This document shows, in pieces, positions 31,097 to 40,038 of a DNA stretch of 64,000 bases. The DNA is from CAYOWK01 sp964407665 (GTDB lineage Bacteria > Pseudomonadota > Alphaproteobacteria > Caulobacterales > Hyphomonadaceae): contig CAYOWK010000006.1 of the NCBI GenBank assembly GCA_964407665.1, positions 62,001-126,000 of the forward strand. The letters are read 5' to 3'. The notes beneath the pieces are model-generated. The model was given only the letters and a program-made list of their open reading frames with translations, was not told the origin of the DNA and ran no database searches. Made by a program: the position numbers and the translations under genes. The first letter of the stretch is position 1; the number at the start of each line of letters is the position of its first letter.

Positions 31097-32254
31097 GTGA
31101 GTGATGAGCGCACGCTGATTGTCGCGTTCGATTCCGAACTGGACAGCGAGTTTCAGCGCGCTTTCAGCAAAGGCCTCGACACCCTGATGGTCGGGTTTGC
31201 CGACGCCAGCGCCATCGACGCCGATCCCGAAAATCCGCCTGCCATCGATCTCCATGTCGTCTCTGCAACTCGCGGCGGCAATGGCGCCCACGAACCTCCG
31301 GATACGCTGCTGGTGATTGGCGGACCGGGCGGGCGGGCGTCAGGCGGGCGCGCGCTACGCCTTGAGACAGACGATATCCGCGAGCGCTCCCGCCGCTGGG
31401 CGACGGTGGCGGGCCGCATTGGCGAGCGCATGGGGCGGCAGGGGCTTGGAGACTATGTACTGGCCGCCACCCCGGAAGAGCGCCGCACCTGGGCCCTCCA
31501 TCACCCCCGGGACCCGCTGGCCGCCGACCTTGCCGAATCCCAGAAGCCGGACGTGCTTGCACGGCAGCTCGCGCTCGAAACGCAGAGGGCCGATGAAGCC
31601 GTCGCGGCCCTGATCCAGTTGCAGCGTGACGCGGATGCGGGGGCGATCGACAACCGGCGCGCGCAGAGCAGCGCCGCATCCAGCCATGCCCGCATCGTCG
31701 CGCTGGAGGCCGAGAACGCGCGCCTTCTCGATCAGCTGGAAAGCGCAGCCTTCGCGCTGTCACTGGTTCCGGCCAGTGAGCGGGATTGCGTGGAACGGGC
31801 GCGTGACGCCGCCGCCCGCGCACGGCGGTCTGCGGCGAACGCAGGCGAGGTTGCGGATACACACGCTGGCGCGCTTGTCTGGCCGAAAGGCGATGCAGCC
31901 TTCTCAGGCGAGACGCGCAACCGGCATCCACACGGGGCGGGGGCGATGATCTTTGCGCGATCCGGCGCCTTCTACCGGGGAGATTTCGTGGACGGGCGCC
32001 GCGAGGGCTACGGCGTCGGCCGGGACACGGTGGGCATCGTCTGGTCGGGCGCCTGGCGAAATGACGGTGCGTGCGGTTTTGGCGTGCTCGAAACGCCCGA
32101 TGGACGGCGGTTCGAAGGGGAAGTGGAACCCTCGGAGGCTGGACCACGCCGCACGGCCGGTTATCTCTGGCCATCCCCTGCTCCGCAGTCGAAGTCACAG
32201 CGCGATCCGATTCCGCTGCGCCCGGAACCGCGGCCTCAACTCCCAAGCCGGTAG
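31097..32254 (+). CDS. MORN-repeat protein with coiled coil
   Basis: A 385-residue protein if the GTG at 31097, preceded by GGGGG, is the start; an ATG at 31052 would add 15 residues. The N-terminal part (about 1-130) has no family I recognise. A coiled coil follows (about 150-250, rich in Ala, Glu, Arg and Gln). The C-terminal part has about three MORN-like units (GAGAMIFARSGAFYRGDF, GRREGYGVG, GFGVLETPDGRRFEGE). MORN repeats usually bind membranes or proteins. It is convergent with the coiled-coil membrane protein gene, whose stop codon abuts its own. Confidence 0.65.
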   Translation: MSDERTLIVAFDSELDSEFQRAFSKGLDTLMVGFADASAIDADPENPPAIDLHVVSATRGGNGAHEPPDTLLVIGGPGGRASGGRALRLETDDIRERSRRWATVAGRIGERMGRQGLGDYVLAATPEERRTWALHHPRDPLAADLAESQKPDVLARQLALETQRADEAVAALIQLQRDADAGAIDNRRAQSSAASSHARIVALEAENARLLDQLESAAFALSLVPASERDCVERARDAAARARRSAANAGEVADTHAGALVWPKGDAAFSGETRNRHPHGAGAMIFARSGAFYRGDFVDGRREGYGVGRDTVGIVWSGAWRNDGACGFGVLETPDGRRFEGEVEPSEAGPRRTAGYLWPSPAPQSKSQRDPIPLRPEPRPQLPSR

Positions 32255-33568
32255 CTAGTCCAGGATTGTGGACAGCACCGGCGGTTCAGGCTGCCCATCC
32301 CCTTCAGAGGGACGGCGCTTGCGCTCACGCAAGCCGGCTGACCGCAGGATCGTCAGGAAGACGATACCGAGGTCGACGGCGACGCTGGCGAACAGGGCAA
32401 GATACGCCCGCGACCCGAACTCGAAACCGCTGGCCTGTCCCATCTGGAGTCCGACCAGACGGCCCAGCTGCTCCATCAACCCGAAGAAGGCCGCGCGCGT
32501 GGCCTTTGGACCCTCGATGAACTCGAAGGCCGGCGCCGGCGCATCTTCGAGCGCGGCGACCTGACGGGCCGCCGCGTTCAGGCGTTCTTCCAGGACAGCG
32601 TCACGGCAATAGGCGGGGTCGTTTGCCCGTGCCGGATCCGGTTGTCCGGGCGCCGCAGGATCACCGCCGACACTGCGCGCCATGAACGCCAGCCGTTCAG
32701 AGAGCGGCGGGGCGATACGCGCGCGCAGGGCATTCGAGGATTCGATCGTGGAACGGGCGCTGGCGAAGGTTTCCTCGAACAGCACGCGGCGCTCAGCAGC
32801 AGGCAATGCGTTGGCGCTCGCCAGTTGCTGGAGTCGTTCCCGCTCGGCGGCTGGCAGGTCGTCCGCCTGCGGGACGCCGCCCGTCTTCAGTGCGGAAAGC
32901 TCCCGGTCGAGCCGTTCGCGCTGGGTCTGGACCGGGGTCAGCCACTGGACCCGCACGCCGTCGGCCAAAGCCTTCGCGCCATCTGCGAACACAAACCGGC
33001 TACGCGTCAGGGGGCCGTCGCCTGTTGTGGAGTAAGGCTGGTTGGAGCATGTGCCGCCGTCACGCGCCTCGATCTCTGCCCGGCTGGCCGCGAGGGCTGC
33101 GACGCTCTCAGCTTCCTGAACCGCCGAGGCGACCGTTTCCGACGCCCGGGCCGCCGCCGAGGATGCGTCGGCCAGCGCCTGCTCGAACTGCTGGCGGGTG
33201 AACTCCTGCCCGGCCAGTTCCTTCCAGAAAAACCCGTAGCCGAAGCCGACGGACCAGATAGCGAAGAAAAGATAGAACACGCCCGACACCAGCCGGACCA
33301 GCACTCCGCGCTGTCGATCCAGCATGGCATGCAGGGCGACGACCATCGAGGCGACGACGAAGGCCGCAAGCGCGAACGCGGCCGCCAGATCGGGACCTCC
33401 GAGTTCGCCGGTGCCGGTGTTGGCGGCCCTCAGGTCGGCAAAGCCCATGGCTGTGGCCACGGCCGACAGCACCGAGAACCCGGCCAGCGCGAATGTCGCG
33501 AGGCTCTCCACGCCAAACAGGCGTGCGAGGCCGCGGCTGCGCCGACTAGTGGAACTCCCCCGCGTCAT
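32255..33568 (-). CDS. Hypothetical membrane protein with long extramembrane coiled coil
   Basis: A 437-residue protein. Three N-terminal helices (about 20-110, including LATFALAGFSVLSAVATAMG and LVSGVFYLFFAIWSVGFGYG) are followed by a coiled-coil and Cys-containing region (about 115-370) with QQFEQALADASSAAARASE and REAR-like segments. One C-terminal helix follows (AYLALFASVAVDLGIVFLTIL). The topology, a long loop between membrane parts, is that of a periplasmic or cytosolic arm. I recognise no family. The stop codon abuts the MORN gene. An upstream open frame is rejected because it overlaps the small lipoprotein gene. Confidence 0.65.
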   Translation of the reverse strand: MTRGSSTSRRSRGLARLFGVESLATFALAGFSVLSAVATAMGFADLRAANTGTGELGGPDLAAAFALAAFVVASMVVALHAMLDRQRGVLVRLVSGVFYLFFAIWSVGFGYGFFWKELAGQEFTRQQFEQALADASSAAARASETVASAVQEAESVAALAASRAEIEARDGGTCSNQPYSTTGDGPLTRSRFVFADGAKALADGVRVQWLTPVQTQRERLDRELSALKTGGVPQADDLPAAERERLQQLASANALPAAERRVLFEETFASARSTIESSNALRARIAPPLSERLAFMARSVGGDPAAPGQPDPARANDPAYCRDAVLEERLNAAARQVAALEDAPAPAFEFIEGPKATRAAFFGLMEQLGRLVGLQMGQASGFEFGSRAYLALFASVAVDLGIVFLTILRSAGLRERKRRPSEGDGQPEPPVLSTILD

Positions 33569-33722
33569 GACCCTCGCCCGGCCGGTAACCCGGGATAGTG
33601 GTAAGGCGGCGCGGGCGGATTGGCCAGTCTGTGACGGCTCCCAGTTGAACCCCTTCCCCTCTGGCGCGTTGTGGGAACGAGCTGACAACCGGCGCGCAGC
33701 GCACTCAACAACGGGGACTAAA

Positions 33723-33863
33723 ATGACCGCACACGTCTGGAAGCCGATCTGGATGACTCTGGCGCTTCTCGGTTCCAGCGCTGTCATCGTGGCCTGCGAA
33801 GAGAAGAACCCCGTCGAGGAAGCCGTTGAGGAAGTCGCCGACGAAGTCGACGACGCGACCTGA
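33723..33863 (+). CDS. Small entericidin-like lipoprotein
   Basis: A 46-residue peptide: a short basic and hydrophobic signal (WMTLALLGSSAVIVAC) with Cys at residue 25 as the lipidation site, then an acidic tail NPVEEAVEEVADEVDDAT. The size and layout are like entericidin-type outer-membrane lipoproteins. It is short and partly hidden inside a longer open frame; the ATG at 33723 follows an A-rich stretch. It is divergent from the coiled-coil membrane protein gene and 40 bp upstream of ybgC. Function unknown. Confidence 0.65.
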   Translation: MTAHVWKPIWMTLALLGSSAVIVACEEKNPVEEAVEEVADEVDDAT

Positions 33864-33903
33864 TTTCTGATCCAGCCTGATTTGATCCAGCCGGTTTTGG
33901 AGT

Positions 33904-34359
33904 ATGTCGCTTCTCATGAGCGAAGATACCCCATCGATCGGCCGGTTCGACGGCCAGAGCCATATCCTGCCAGTCCGCGTCTACTACGAAGACACGGACT
34001 TTACCGGTGTGGTCTATCACGCGAACTATCTGCGCTTCATGGAGCGCGGACGGTCTGAGATGCTCCGACTGATGGCTGCGACCGTAGCCGCCCCGCCTGA
34101 AATGGGGGTTTTTGCCGTCATCCACATGACCCTCGATTTCCTTGCCGCCGCCCGGATCCACGACGCCCTGGTTGTGGAGACAACGTTCGAGGGCATGAAA
34201 GGGCCGAGGATGATCTTCGCCCAGAGCGTGATACGCGACGGCCAGATCCTGTGCCGGGCGCAAGTTGTCGCCGTCGCCATTACGCCGGAGGGCCGGGCCC
34301 GCCGCCCAACGGCGGCAGAAATGCAACACTGGACAAGCTTCCGGGCTGTCGGCGGCTGA
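33904..34359 (+). CDS. ybgC: Acyl-CoA thioesterase YbgC
   Basis: A 151-residue hot-dog-fold thioesterase of the tol-pal cluster. The active Asp is in VYYEDTDFTGVVYHANYLRFMERGR (about 27-51). The family cleaves short-chain acyl-CoA or acts in phospholipid metabolism near the Tol complex. The start may be at 33904 (GGAG very close) or the internal ATG at 33916. It is the first gene of ybgC-tolQ-tolR-tolA-tolB. Confidence 0.92.
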   Translation: MSLLMSEDTPSIGRFDGQSHILPVRVYYEDTDFTGVVYHANYLRFMERGRSEMLRLMAATVAAPPEMGVFAVIHMTLDFLAAARIHDALVVETTFEGMKGPRMIFAQSVIRDGQILCRAQVVAVAITPEGRARRPTAAEMQHWTSFRAVGG

Positions 34360-34494
34360 CGCGCCTTGCAGGCGGTCAATCCCTCAGCATGACCTTCATC
34401 TCGCCCAATTTTCCCACGAGAAGCCCGCATTAATGGCTTAGCGTCGAAGGTATACCCTGCGTCGCCGCCTGCTTTGTCCTGTCGAGAGGCCCGA

Positions 34495-35202
34495 ATGGAC
34501 CCCATCGCCCTGCCTGAAGTCACCACGGAAGACTTCTCGCTGATTTCCCTGTTCATGATGGCCGACCCGATCGTTCAGGCGGTCATGGGCATCCTTGTCC
34601 TGTGCTCGGTCTGGTCGTGGGCTGTGGCGGTGGACAAGTGGTTCACCATGATGGGCGTCACAGGACGCGCCAAGAAATTCGAGGAGGCCTTCTGGTCGGG
34701 TCAGCCCATCGAGGACGCCTCTGACCGGGGCTCCTCCAAGAGCTCCGACGCCATGGCCCGGGTCTTCCAGGCCGGAGCCCATGAGTGGCGGGACGCCCGC
34801 CGCGTCGCCACGCATGACGAGGCCAACGCAGCCGCCGTGCTCGACCGGGCCCGGACCCAGATGTCCGTAGCTGTTTCCCGCGAAGCCGTAAGGCTCGAAA
34901 CAGGTCTCGCAACGCTTGCGATCATTGCGTCCGCATCGCCGTTCATCGGCCTGTTCGGCACCGTCATCGGGATCATGAACGCGTTCCGCGACATCGCTGC
35001 ACGCGGCGAGACCAACCTCACCGTCGTTGCGCCGGGTATCGCCGAGGCCCTCTTCGCCACGGCGCTGGGCCTGGGAGCGGCCATCCCTGCCCTGATCTTC
35101 TACAACAAGTTCTCCGGCGACATTTCCCGCTTCTCCGAGCGGCTAGAAATCTTCTCGCAGGAATTCGCTGTGCGCCTCTCCAAACGGCTGCGCGAGCGCT
35201 AG
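34495..35202 (+). CDS. tolQ: Tol-Pal system protein TolQ
   Basis: A 235-residue inner-membrane proton-channel subunit related to ExbB and MotA. Three membrane helices are visible: about 20-42 (MADPIVQAVMGILVLCSVWSWAV), 140-160 (SASPFIGLFGTVIGIMNAF) and 175-200 (LFATALGLGAAIPALIFYNKF). With TolR it uses the proton gradient to drive TolA and constrict the outer membrane in division. The ATG at 34495 gives the family start. TolR follows 12 nt after the stop codon. Confidence 0.95.
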   Translation: MDPIALPEVTTEDFSLISLFMMADPIVQAVMGILVLCSVWSWAVAVDKWFTMMGVTGRAKKFEEAFWSGQPIEDASDRGSSKSSDAMARVFQAGAHEWRDARRVATHDEANAAAVLDRARTQMSVAVSREAVRLETGLATLAIIASASPFIGLFGTVIGIMNAFRDIAARGETNLTVVAPGIAEALFATALGLGAAIPALIFYNKFSGDISRFSERLEIFSQEFAVRLSKRLRER

Positions 35203-35214
35203 GGGGACCCGCAG

Positions 35215-35685
35215 ATGGTGATGATGATCGGCGGAGGCGGCGGCAGACGCCGGAAGCGGCGCGGAGGCGGACTGTCCGCAGAAATCAACGTCACGCCGTT
35301 TGTCGACGTCATGCTGGTGCTCCTGATCGTGTTCATGATTACGGCGCCGATGCTGACCACCGGCGTCGCCGTTGACCTGCCGCGCACCAAGGCAAGCCAG
35401 CTGCCGTCCACAGACCAGCAGCCCATCGTGCTGACGGTCGACAAGGACGGGCTGATCTATGTCGGCACCCAGGACGATGCGATCGATGAAGCATCGCTGA
35501 CCGCCGTCATCACGGGGCTGGCCGAAAGCGACCTGACGCGCCGGGTCTTCATCCGTGGCGACACCGCCGTCGAGTACGGCAAGGTCATATCGGTCCTCTC
35601 CACCCTGCAGACCGCCGGTTTCCGGAACGCTGCGATGGTGGTGGACAGCCAGAACCTCCCCACATCCAGCAGCGGGGATCGCTGA
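35215..35685 (+). CDS. tolR: Tol-Pal system protein TolR
   Basis: A 156-residue ExbD-like protein. A Gly/Arg-rich cytosolic start leads to INVTPFVDVMLVLLIVFMIT with the essential proton-carrying Asp31, then a periplasmic domain containing DKDGLIYVGTQ and RVFIRGD. It forms the channel with TolQ. It sits 5 nt before the tolA start, so the genes are plainly one operon. Confidence 0.95.
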   Translation: MVMMIGGGGGRRRKRRGGGLSAEINVTPFVDVMLVLLIVFMITAPMLTTGVAVDLPRTKASQLPSTDQQPIVLTVDKDGLIYVGTQDDAIDEASLTAVITGLAESDLTRRVFIRGDTAVEYGKVISVLSTLQTAGFRNAAMVVDSQNLPTSSSGDR

Positions 35686-35690
35686 CCAGC

Positions 35691-36503
35691 ATGCGCGCCG
35701 GCGTTTTCGCCTCGATCGGGTTGCACGTCGGCCTGCTGCTCACCGGGCTGGTTGCGGCGCCCGTCATGGTGTCGCAGCCCAGCGAATTCGTGATCCTGCC
35801 GGTCGAGCTGCTTGAGATCGCCGAGACGACAAACGTTGCGCCCGTGGTTCGGTCTGACCCCGAGGCGGAAATCACCGACGAACCCGAGGCTCCGGCGGAG
35901 GAGTCGCCTGCGCCTGCACCGACGGCCGCGCCCGCGCCGGCCCCCGAGGACGCGGAGCTCCTGCCCGATCCGCTGAAGAAGCCCGAGCCAAAGACGGAAC
36001 CCAAGAAAGAGGTGGTCAAACCCCGGGTCGAGCCCAAGAAGGAAGAGGAACAAGACTTCGGCGGCGCGCTGTCGAGCATCCTGAAGACCGCAGAAAAGAA
36101 GCGTGAGACCGCCCCGACAGGCTCCAAGTCTGCCGCCGACATGCGCAACATCGACAACGGGGCGCCGCGCAAGGGCGCAGGCGATAATCAGCGCATGACG
36201 ATCACGGTCGCCGATTTCATCCGCGACCAGCTTCAGCGCAAGGGGTGCTGGGGCGACCAGGAAGACATGGCCGACGCCCGCCGCCTGCGCGCCACCATCC
36301 GGGTCCGGTTCGACCGCGACGGGCGCCTGCTGGAAGAGCCGCAACTCGTCTCACCTGTTCGTGAACCGGCCGGCGACCAGCCGATGCAGATATTCATCCA
36401 GCGCGCGCGCCGCGCATTAAGCATGTGTTCGCCGTTTGTGGTGCCGAAGGAATACTACGAGACCACGCCGGCCCAGTGGATCGACATCGAATTTCTGCCT
36501 TGA
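35691..36503 (+). CDS. tolA: TolA-like protein
   Basis: A 270-residue protein linking TolQR to the outer membrane. One N-terminal helix (about 3-25) is followed by a long Pro/Ala/Lys/Glu-rich arm (about 60-160) and a C-terminal domain (about 165-270) starting ITVADFIRDQLQRKGCW with a later CSPFVVPKEYYETTPAQW. Two Cys may form a disulphide. It is shorter than E. coli TolA (421) because the arm is short. Assigned by position and layout more than by sequence. Confidence 0.85.
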   Translation: MRAGVFASIGLHVGLLLTGLVAAPVMVSQPSEFVILPVELLEIAETTNVAPVVRSDPEAEITDEPEAPAEESPAPAPTAAPAPAPEDAELLPDPLKKPEPKTEPKKEVVKPRVEPKKEEEQDFGGALSSILKTAEKKRETAPTGSKSAADMRNIDNGAPRKGAGDNQRMTITVADFIRDQLQRKGCWGDQEDMADARRLRATIRVRFDRDGRLLEEPQLVSPVREPAGDQPMQIFIQRARRALSMCSPFVVPKEYYETTPAQWIDIEFLP

Positions 36504-36565
36504 TGAGTCTGCAGGCTACCGCAGGGCGTCCTGGACCATCGAATACCCGGAAGAGGCATGTTGGA

Positions 36566-37963
36566 ATGCAACGACTGAAAGACACTCTGGCTCTCGCGCT
36601 TCTGGCCATTGTGGCCATGTTCGCAGCCGCGCTGCCGGCGCAGGCCCAGATCACCGTTCAGGTGCCCGGTGTCGAGTTCAAGCCGACGCCTATCGCCGTC
36701 CCCACCTTCGACGGCTCCAACGAGCAGGCGCGCACGATCGCCGCCCAGATGTCGGACGTCATCCGCGCCGACCTCCAGAGCACCGGTCTCTTCCGCCTGA
36801 TCCCGCAGAACGAATTCATCGAAAAAGACGTCGATATCGCGATTGCGCCGCGCTTCCCGGACTGGACGCTGCTGAGCGCCCAGGCGCTGGTGGTGGGCAA
36901 CGTCGTCATCGACGGCAACTCGAACATGGTCACCCAGTTCCGAATCTATGACGTCTACCTGTCGAAGGAGCTGTTCGCCCAGCAGTATACCGTACCGACC
37001 CCGGACAACTGGCGCCGCGTGGCGCACCACGTCGCCGACGACATCTATTCGAAGCTGACCGGTGAAGGCGGCTATTTCGACAGCCGGATCGTCTTCGTCT
37101 CCGAGAGCGGGCCGGAAACGAACCGCCGCCGCCGCCTCGCCATCATGGACCAGGACGGCGCCAACGCCGAGCACCTGCTGTCGGGCGTGAACTCGGTTCT
37201 CACCCCGCGCTTTTCGCCATCTTCGCAGACGATCATCTATTCGGCGCTGGTCCCCGATCCGCGCATGCCGGCCGCCACCAACCTGCGTACCTATCTCTAC
37301 GACATCGAGACAGGCCGCCAGGAAGTGCTGGCCGAAGTCCAGCGCGCCTCGAACTATGCCGCCCGCTTCTCGCCGGACGGCCGCTCGGTCGCCATGAGCC
37401 GCGAGCGCAATGGCAACTCGGACATCTCGATCATCGACCTCGCCCGGGGCAGCGAGACACGCCTGACCAACTCCCCGTCCATCGACACGTCGCCGTCCTA
37501 CTCGCCGGATGGCACGATGATCGTGTTCAACTCCGACCGGTCGGGGTCGCCGCAGCTCTACATCATGCGCTCGGACGGCGGGGCAATGTCGTGCCCGCAT
37601 GGCGGCACCGACACGGCCTGCCGCATCTCGTTCAGCGAGGGACGCTATACCGCGCCCGTCTGGTCGCCGCGCGGCGACTGGATCGCGTTCACCAAGCAGT
37701 ACCAGGGCAATTTCCACATCGGTGTCATCACGCCGGACGGCAAACCCGGCCCAGACGGCAACGCCGAGCGCCTTCTGACACAGTCCTATCTCGATGAAGG
37801 CCCGACCTGGTCGCCCAACGGCCGGATCATCGCCTTCACGCGCATCGGCGGTCCGGGCGCTGGCCCGCGCCTCTGGACGGTGGACCTCACAGGCCGGAAC
37901 CTGCGCCAGATCCCGACGCCGGGCGACGCGTCCAACCCGGCCTGGGGCCCGCTGCTGAAGTAG
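36566..37963 (+). CDS. tolB: Tol-Pal system periplasmic protein TolB
   Basis: A 465-residue exported protein. A signal (about 1-28, ending QAQ) leads to the N-terminal alpha/beta domain (to about 165) and then a six-bladed beta-propeller with repeated SPDG/DRSG-type turns (FSPDGRSVAMSRERNGNSDI, YSPDGTMIVFNSDRSGSPQL, WSPNGRIIAFTR). It binds Pal and TolA. The ATG at 36566 gives a good signal peptide. The next gene is a CbrC-like protein, not pal. Confidence 0.96.
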   Translation: MQRLKDTLALALLAIVAMFAAALPAQAQITVQVPGVEFKPTPIAVPTFDGSNEQARTIAAQMSDVIRADLQSTGLFRLIPQNEFIEKDVDIAIAPRFPDWTLLSAQALVVGNVVIDGNSNMVTQFRIYDVYLSKELFAQQYTVPTPDNWRRVAHHVADDIYSKLTGEGGYFDSRIVFVSESGPETNRRRRLAIMDQDGANAEHLLSGVNSVLTPRFSPSSQTIIYSALVPDPRMPAATNLRTYLYDIETGRQEVLAEVQRASNYAARFSPDGRSVAMSRERNGNSDISIIDLARGSETRLTNSPSIDTSPSYSPDGTMIVFNSDRSGSPQLYIMRSDGGAMSCPHGGTDTACRISFSEGRYTAPVWSPRGDWIAFTKQYQGNFHIGVITPDGKPGPDGNAERLLTQSYLDEGPTWSPNGRIIAFTRIGGPGAGPRLWTVDLTGRNLRQIPTPGDASNPAWGPLLK

Positions 37964-37964
37964 G

Positions 37965-38486
37965 ATGCCGGACGAGAAGCCGTTCTTCCGCTTCCATCCA
38001 GGCGCGTACGAGCGCGGCTCGTTCGCCCCGTCAGACGACCCCTGCGATGTCTGCAGCCGGCCTGCAGGATGGCTTTACACCGGCATAATCTATGTCGCCG
38101 GGGACAAGCCGGCGGTCTGCGCGCGCTGCATCGCGGATGGAAAGCTTGCGGCCCACCTGGGCGGGCGCTTCAGCCTTCACGATGCAGACTTCGACGGTGA
38201 TCCCGATGCGGCGCTGGCCGACGAAGTGATGCAGCGCACGCCCGGCTTTTCGACCTTCAACGCCTTCATGTGGCCGGTGCGGAAGGGAAAGCCTCTGGCT
38301 TATGCTGGCCACGCAGACGAGGACGCGACGTGGTCGGATCCTTCTGCGGTGAAGGCGATCAGAAAGCTGTACGCCGACGAAGGAGAGCCGCTCGAAGGCC
38401 GGACGCCCTATGCGCTGGTGTTCAGGGAGCTGAGCGGCTCGCTGATCAGCGCCCCATGCCACATCGCCATCCTAGATCTCGACTAG
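37965..38486 (+). CDS. CbrC-family (UPF0167) protein
   Basis: A 173-residue cytosolic protein with the CbrC/UPF0167 layout: FFRFHPGAYERGSF start, then CDVCSRPAGWLYTGIIY and CARCIADG, a two-CxxC probable zinc site (about 27-60), and FSTFNAFMWPV later. In E. coli the family is linked to colicin E2 tolerance, which makes its place next to the Tol genes suggestive. It starts 1 nt after the tolB stop codon, so it is probably co-transcribed. Function unproven. Confidence 0.78.
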   Translation: MPDEKPFFRFHPGAYERGSFAPSDDPCDVCSRPAGWLYTGIIYVAGDKPAVCARCIADGKLAAHLGGRFSLHDADFDGDPDAALADEVMQRTPGFSTFNAFMWPVRKGKPLAYAGHADEDATWSDPSAVKAIRKLYADEGEPLEGRTPYALVFRELSGSLISAPCHIAILDLD

Positions 38487-38578
38487 CGCCTGCGCAGACA
38501 GCGATGCGCCGAACGAACGGAACGGCCCTGCCAGAGCGGGCCGCCTCATTCAAGTTCCGCAGACTGGAGTTCCGGGCC

Positions 38579-38842
38579 TCAGATCTCGCCGAGCGCCAGC
38601 AGGTAGACGTCGAGGACGGACTGTTCCTCCTCCCGCTTCTGGCGGTCCTGCTTGCGCAGGCGGATGACAGCGCGCAGCGCCTTGGTGTCGTAGCCCATCG
38701 ACTTGGCTTCACCGTAGGTGTCCTTGATGTGACCTGCGACTTCCTTCTTTTCCTCTTCCAGCCGCTCGATCTTCGCAACGACCTGCCGGAGCTTCTCGCG
38801 GGCAGCCTCGGTGAGGGCCAGCGCTGCAGAACCGTCATCCAT
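38579..38842 (-). CDS. gapR: GapR nucleoid-associated protein (DUF2312)
   Basis: An 87-residue protein of the GapR family, a chromosome-associated alphaproteobacterial protein that binds overtwisted AT-rich DNA and helps topoisomerases. The sequence ALTEAAREKLRQVVAKIERLEEEK (about 9-32), KDTYGEAKSMGYDTKALRAVIRLRK and EEEQSVLDVYLLALG are diagnostic. The ATG at 38842 has GGGAG upstream; an in-frame extension is rejected. It is convergent with the CbrC-like gene. Confidence 0.93.
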   Translation of the reverse strand: MDDGSAALALTEAAREKLRQVVAKIERLEEEKKEVAGHIKDTYGEAKSMGYDTKALRAVIRLRKQDRQKREEEQSVLDVYLLALGEI

Positions 38843-38986
38843 GATGCATCTCCCGGGGAGGTCTGGCGCGTGAGCGCGGGAGGGCGTTTCTAGCCTCTGG
38901 CGCGAGCGCTTCCAACGGCGCACATCCGCCCGCGAGCAGTTTGCCTGTGGTGAAGCCTGTGGATGAAAAGGGTTGGGCCCGGAGCG

Positions 38987-39622
38987 CTAGAGCGCCCTGC
39001 CCTCGACCATCGGGATCAGCCGCGCCTCGCCCTGCTTGGCGGCGGCGGCGAACGGGTGGACCTCAAGCGCCTTGCGGTAGGCCAGCAGGGCCGCGGCAGG
39101 CTCCTGGGACGACTCGAAAATCATCCCAAGGCCGATCCAGGCCCCAAAATGGCGGGGTTCATCCGTAAGAGCCTGCTCGAGATCGGCGATGGCCTCGTCG
39201 TACTTGCCGTCATTGAAGAACAGCATGGCGCGGCGGTTCCAGGCTTCGGAATAGTCCGGCTTGATCTGAATGGCGCGGTCGAACATGTCCCGGGCGAGTT
39301 CAAGGTCCTGGGCCTCCACCGCCTCGACGCCGCGCGCCATCATCAGGTCGACGGTGGCGCTGCCGGAGACCAGCCAGGCGTCCCAGATATCTTCTTCAAG
39401 ATTGGCCGCTTCGGCCTCGGTGCCGACTTCGATCAGCTTGTCGAGGAGGTCCTGGGCCGGGTTATCGAGCGCCTCTGCGGTTTCGACAGCTTCCCCACCA
39501 AGGGCGGCCTTCTCGGCGTCGGACAGGTCCGCAGCCGGCTTCCCGCATCCAGCAAGAAACACCGACGCCGCGACGAGCGCGGCGCTGAGGACGTAAATTT
39601 TTCGAAGACCCGTGCGCAGCAT
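38987..39622 (-). CDS. TPR-repeat lipoprotein
   Basis: A 211-residue lipoprotein. The signal ends VFLAGC, with the lipid Cys near residue 26. An acidic linker is followed by about three tetratricopeptide units (about 105-205): ELARDMFDRAIQIKPDYSEA, YDEAIADLEQALTDEPRHFG and PAAALLAYRKALEVHPFAAA. TPR proteins scaffold other proteins; no partner is known. The ATG at 39622 is preferred to an upstream TTG. It is read towards gapR. Confidence 0.8.
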   Translation of the reverse strand: MLRTGLRKIYVLSAALVAASVFLAGCGKPAADLSDAEKAALGGEAVETAEALDNPAQDLLDKLIEVGTEAEAANLEEDIWDAWLVSGSATVDLMMARGVEAVEAQDLELARDMFDRAIQIKPDYSEAWNRRAMLFFNDGKYDEAIADLEQALTDEPRHFGAWIGLGMIFESSQEPAAALLAYRKALEVHPFAAAAKQGEARLIPMVEGRAL

Positions 39623-39683
39623 GAACGCACTATGTTGCGAACTCAAAGGCCCCGCAAGCGGTTGCGGCGCCTGAGAAGGCCAA

Positions 39684-39809
39684 TCAACCCTGTTTCGCCT
39701 TGAAGCGCGGGTCGGTCTTGTTGATCACGTAGACGCGGCCCTTGCGGCGCACGACTTTGCAATCGCGGTGACGGCCCTTGAGGGACTTGAGAGAGCTTCT
39801 GACTTTCAT
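39684..39809 (-). CDS. rpmJ: Ribosomal protein bL36
   Basis: A 41-residue protein, MKVRSSLKSLKGRHRDCKVV at the start and RVYVINKTDPRFKAKQG at the end. This is the alphaproteobacterial 41-aa form of bL36. Only part of the usual zinc site is kept (one Cys and His), as in C-minus forms. It is a component of the large ribosomal subunit. It lies 61 bp upstream of the TPR lipoprotein gene on the same strand. Confidence 0.95.
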   Translation of the reverse strand: MKVRSSLKSLKGRHRDCKVVRRKGRVYVINKTDPRFKAKQG

Positions 39810-40038
39810 CGGACTACTCAACGGCTGACGGGCGCACGCGGTTGATGCGCCGCCGGGAAAAATGAGCGCGGGACTTATCCAGCTCCGGCCGCCCTGTCAA
39901 CCGGCAAGCGAGCCTGCGCCCGGCTCGTACGGTTAACCTCGTCTCCATGAAGCTGCCGCAAGGATGCGTCAATCTAGCCCAATAATGCGTTAACTTCGGC
40001 CAGCCACGTTCCGCAGCGGTATTTCAGGCAGGGGCGCC

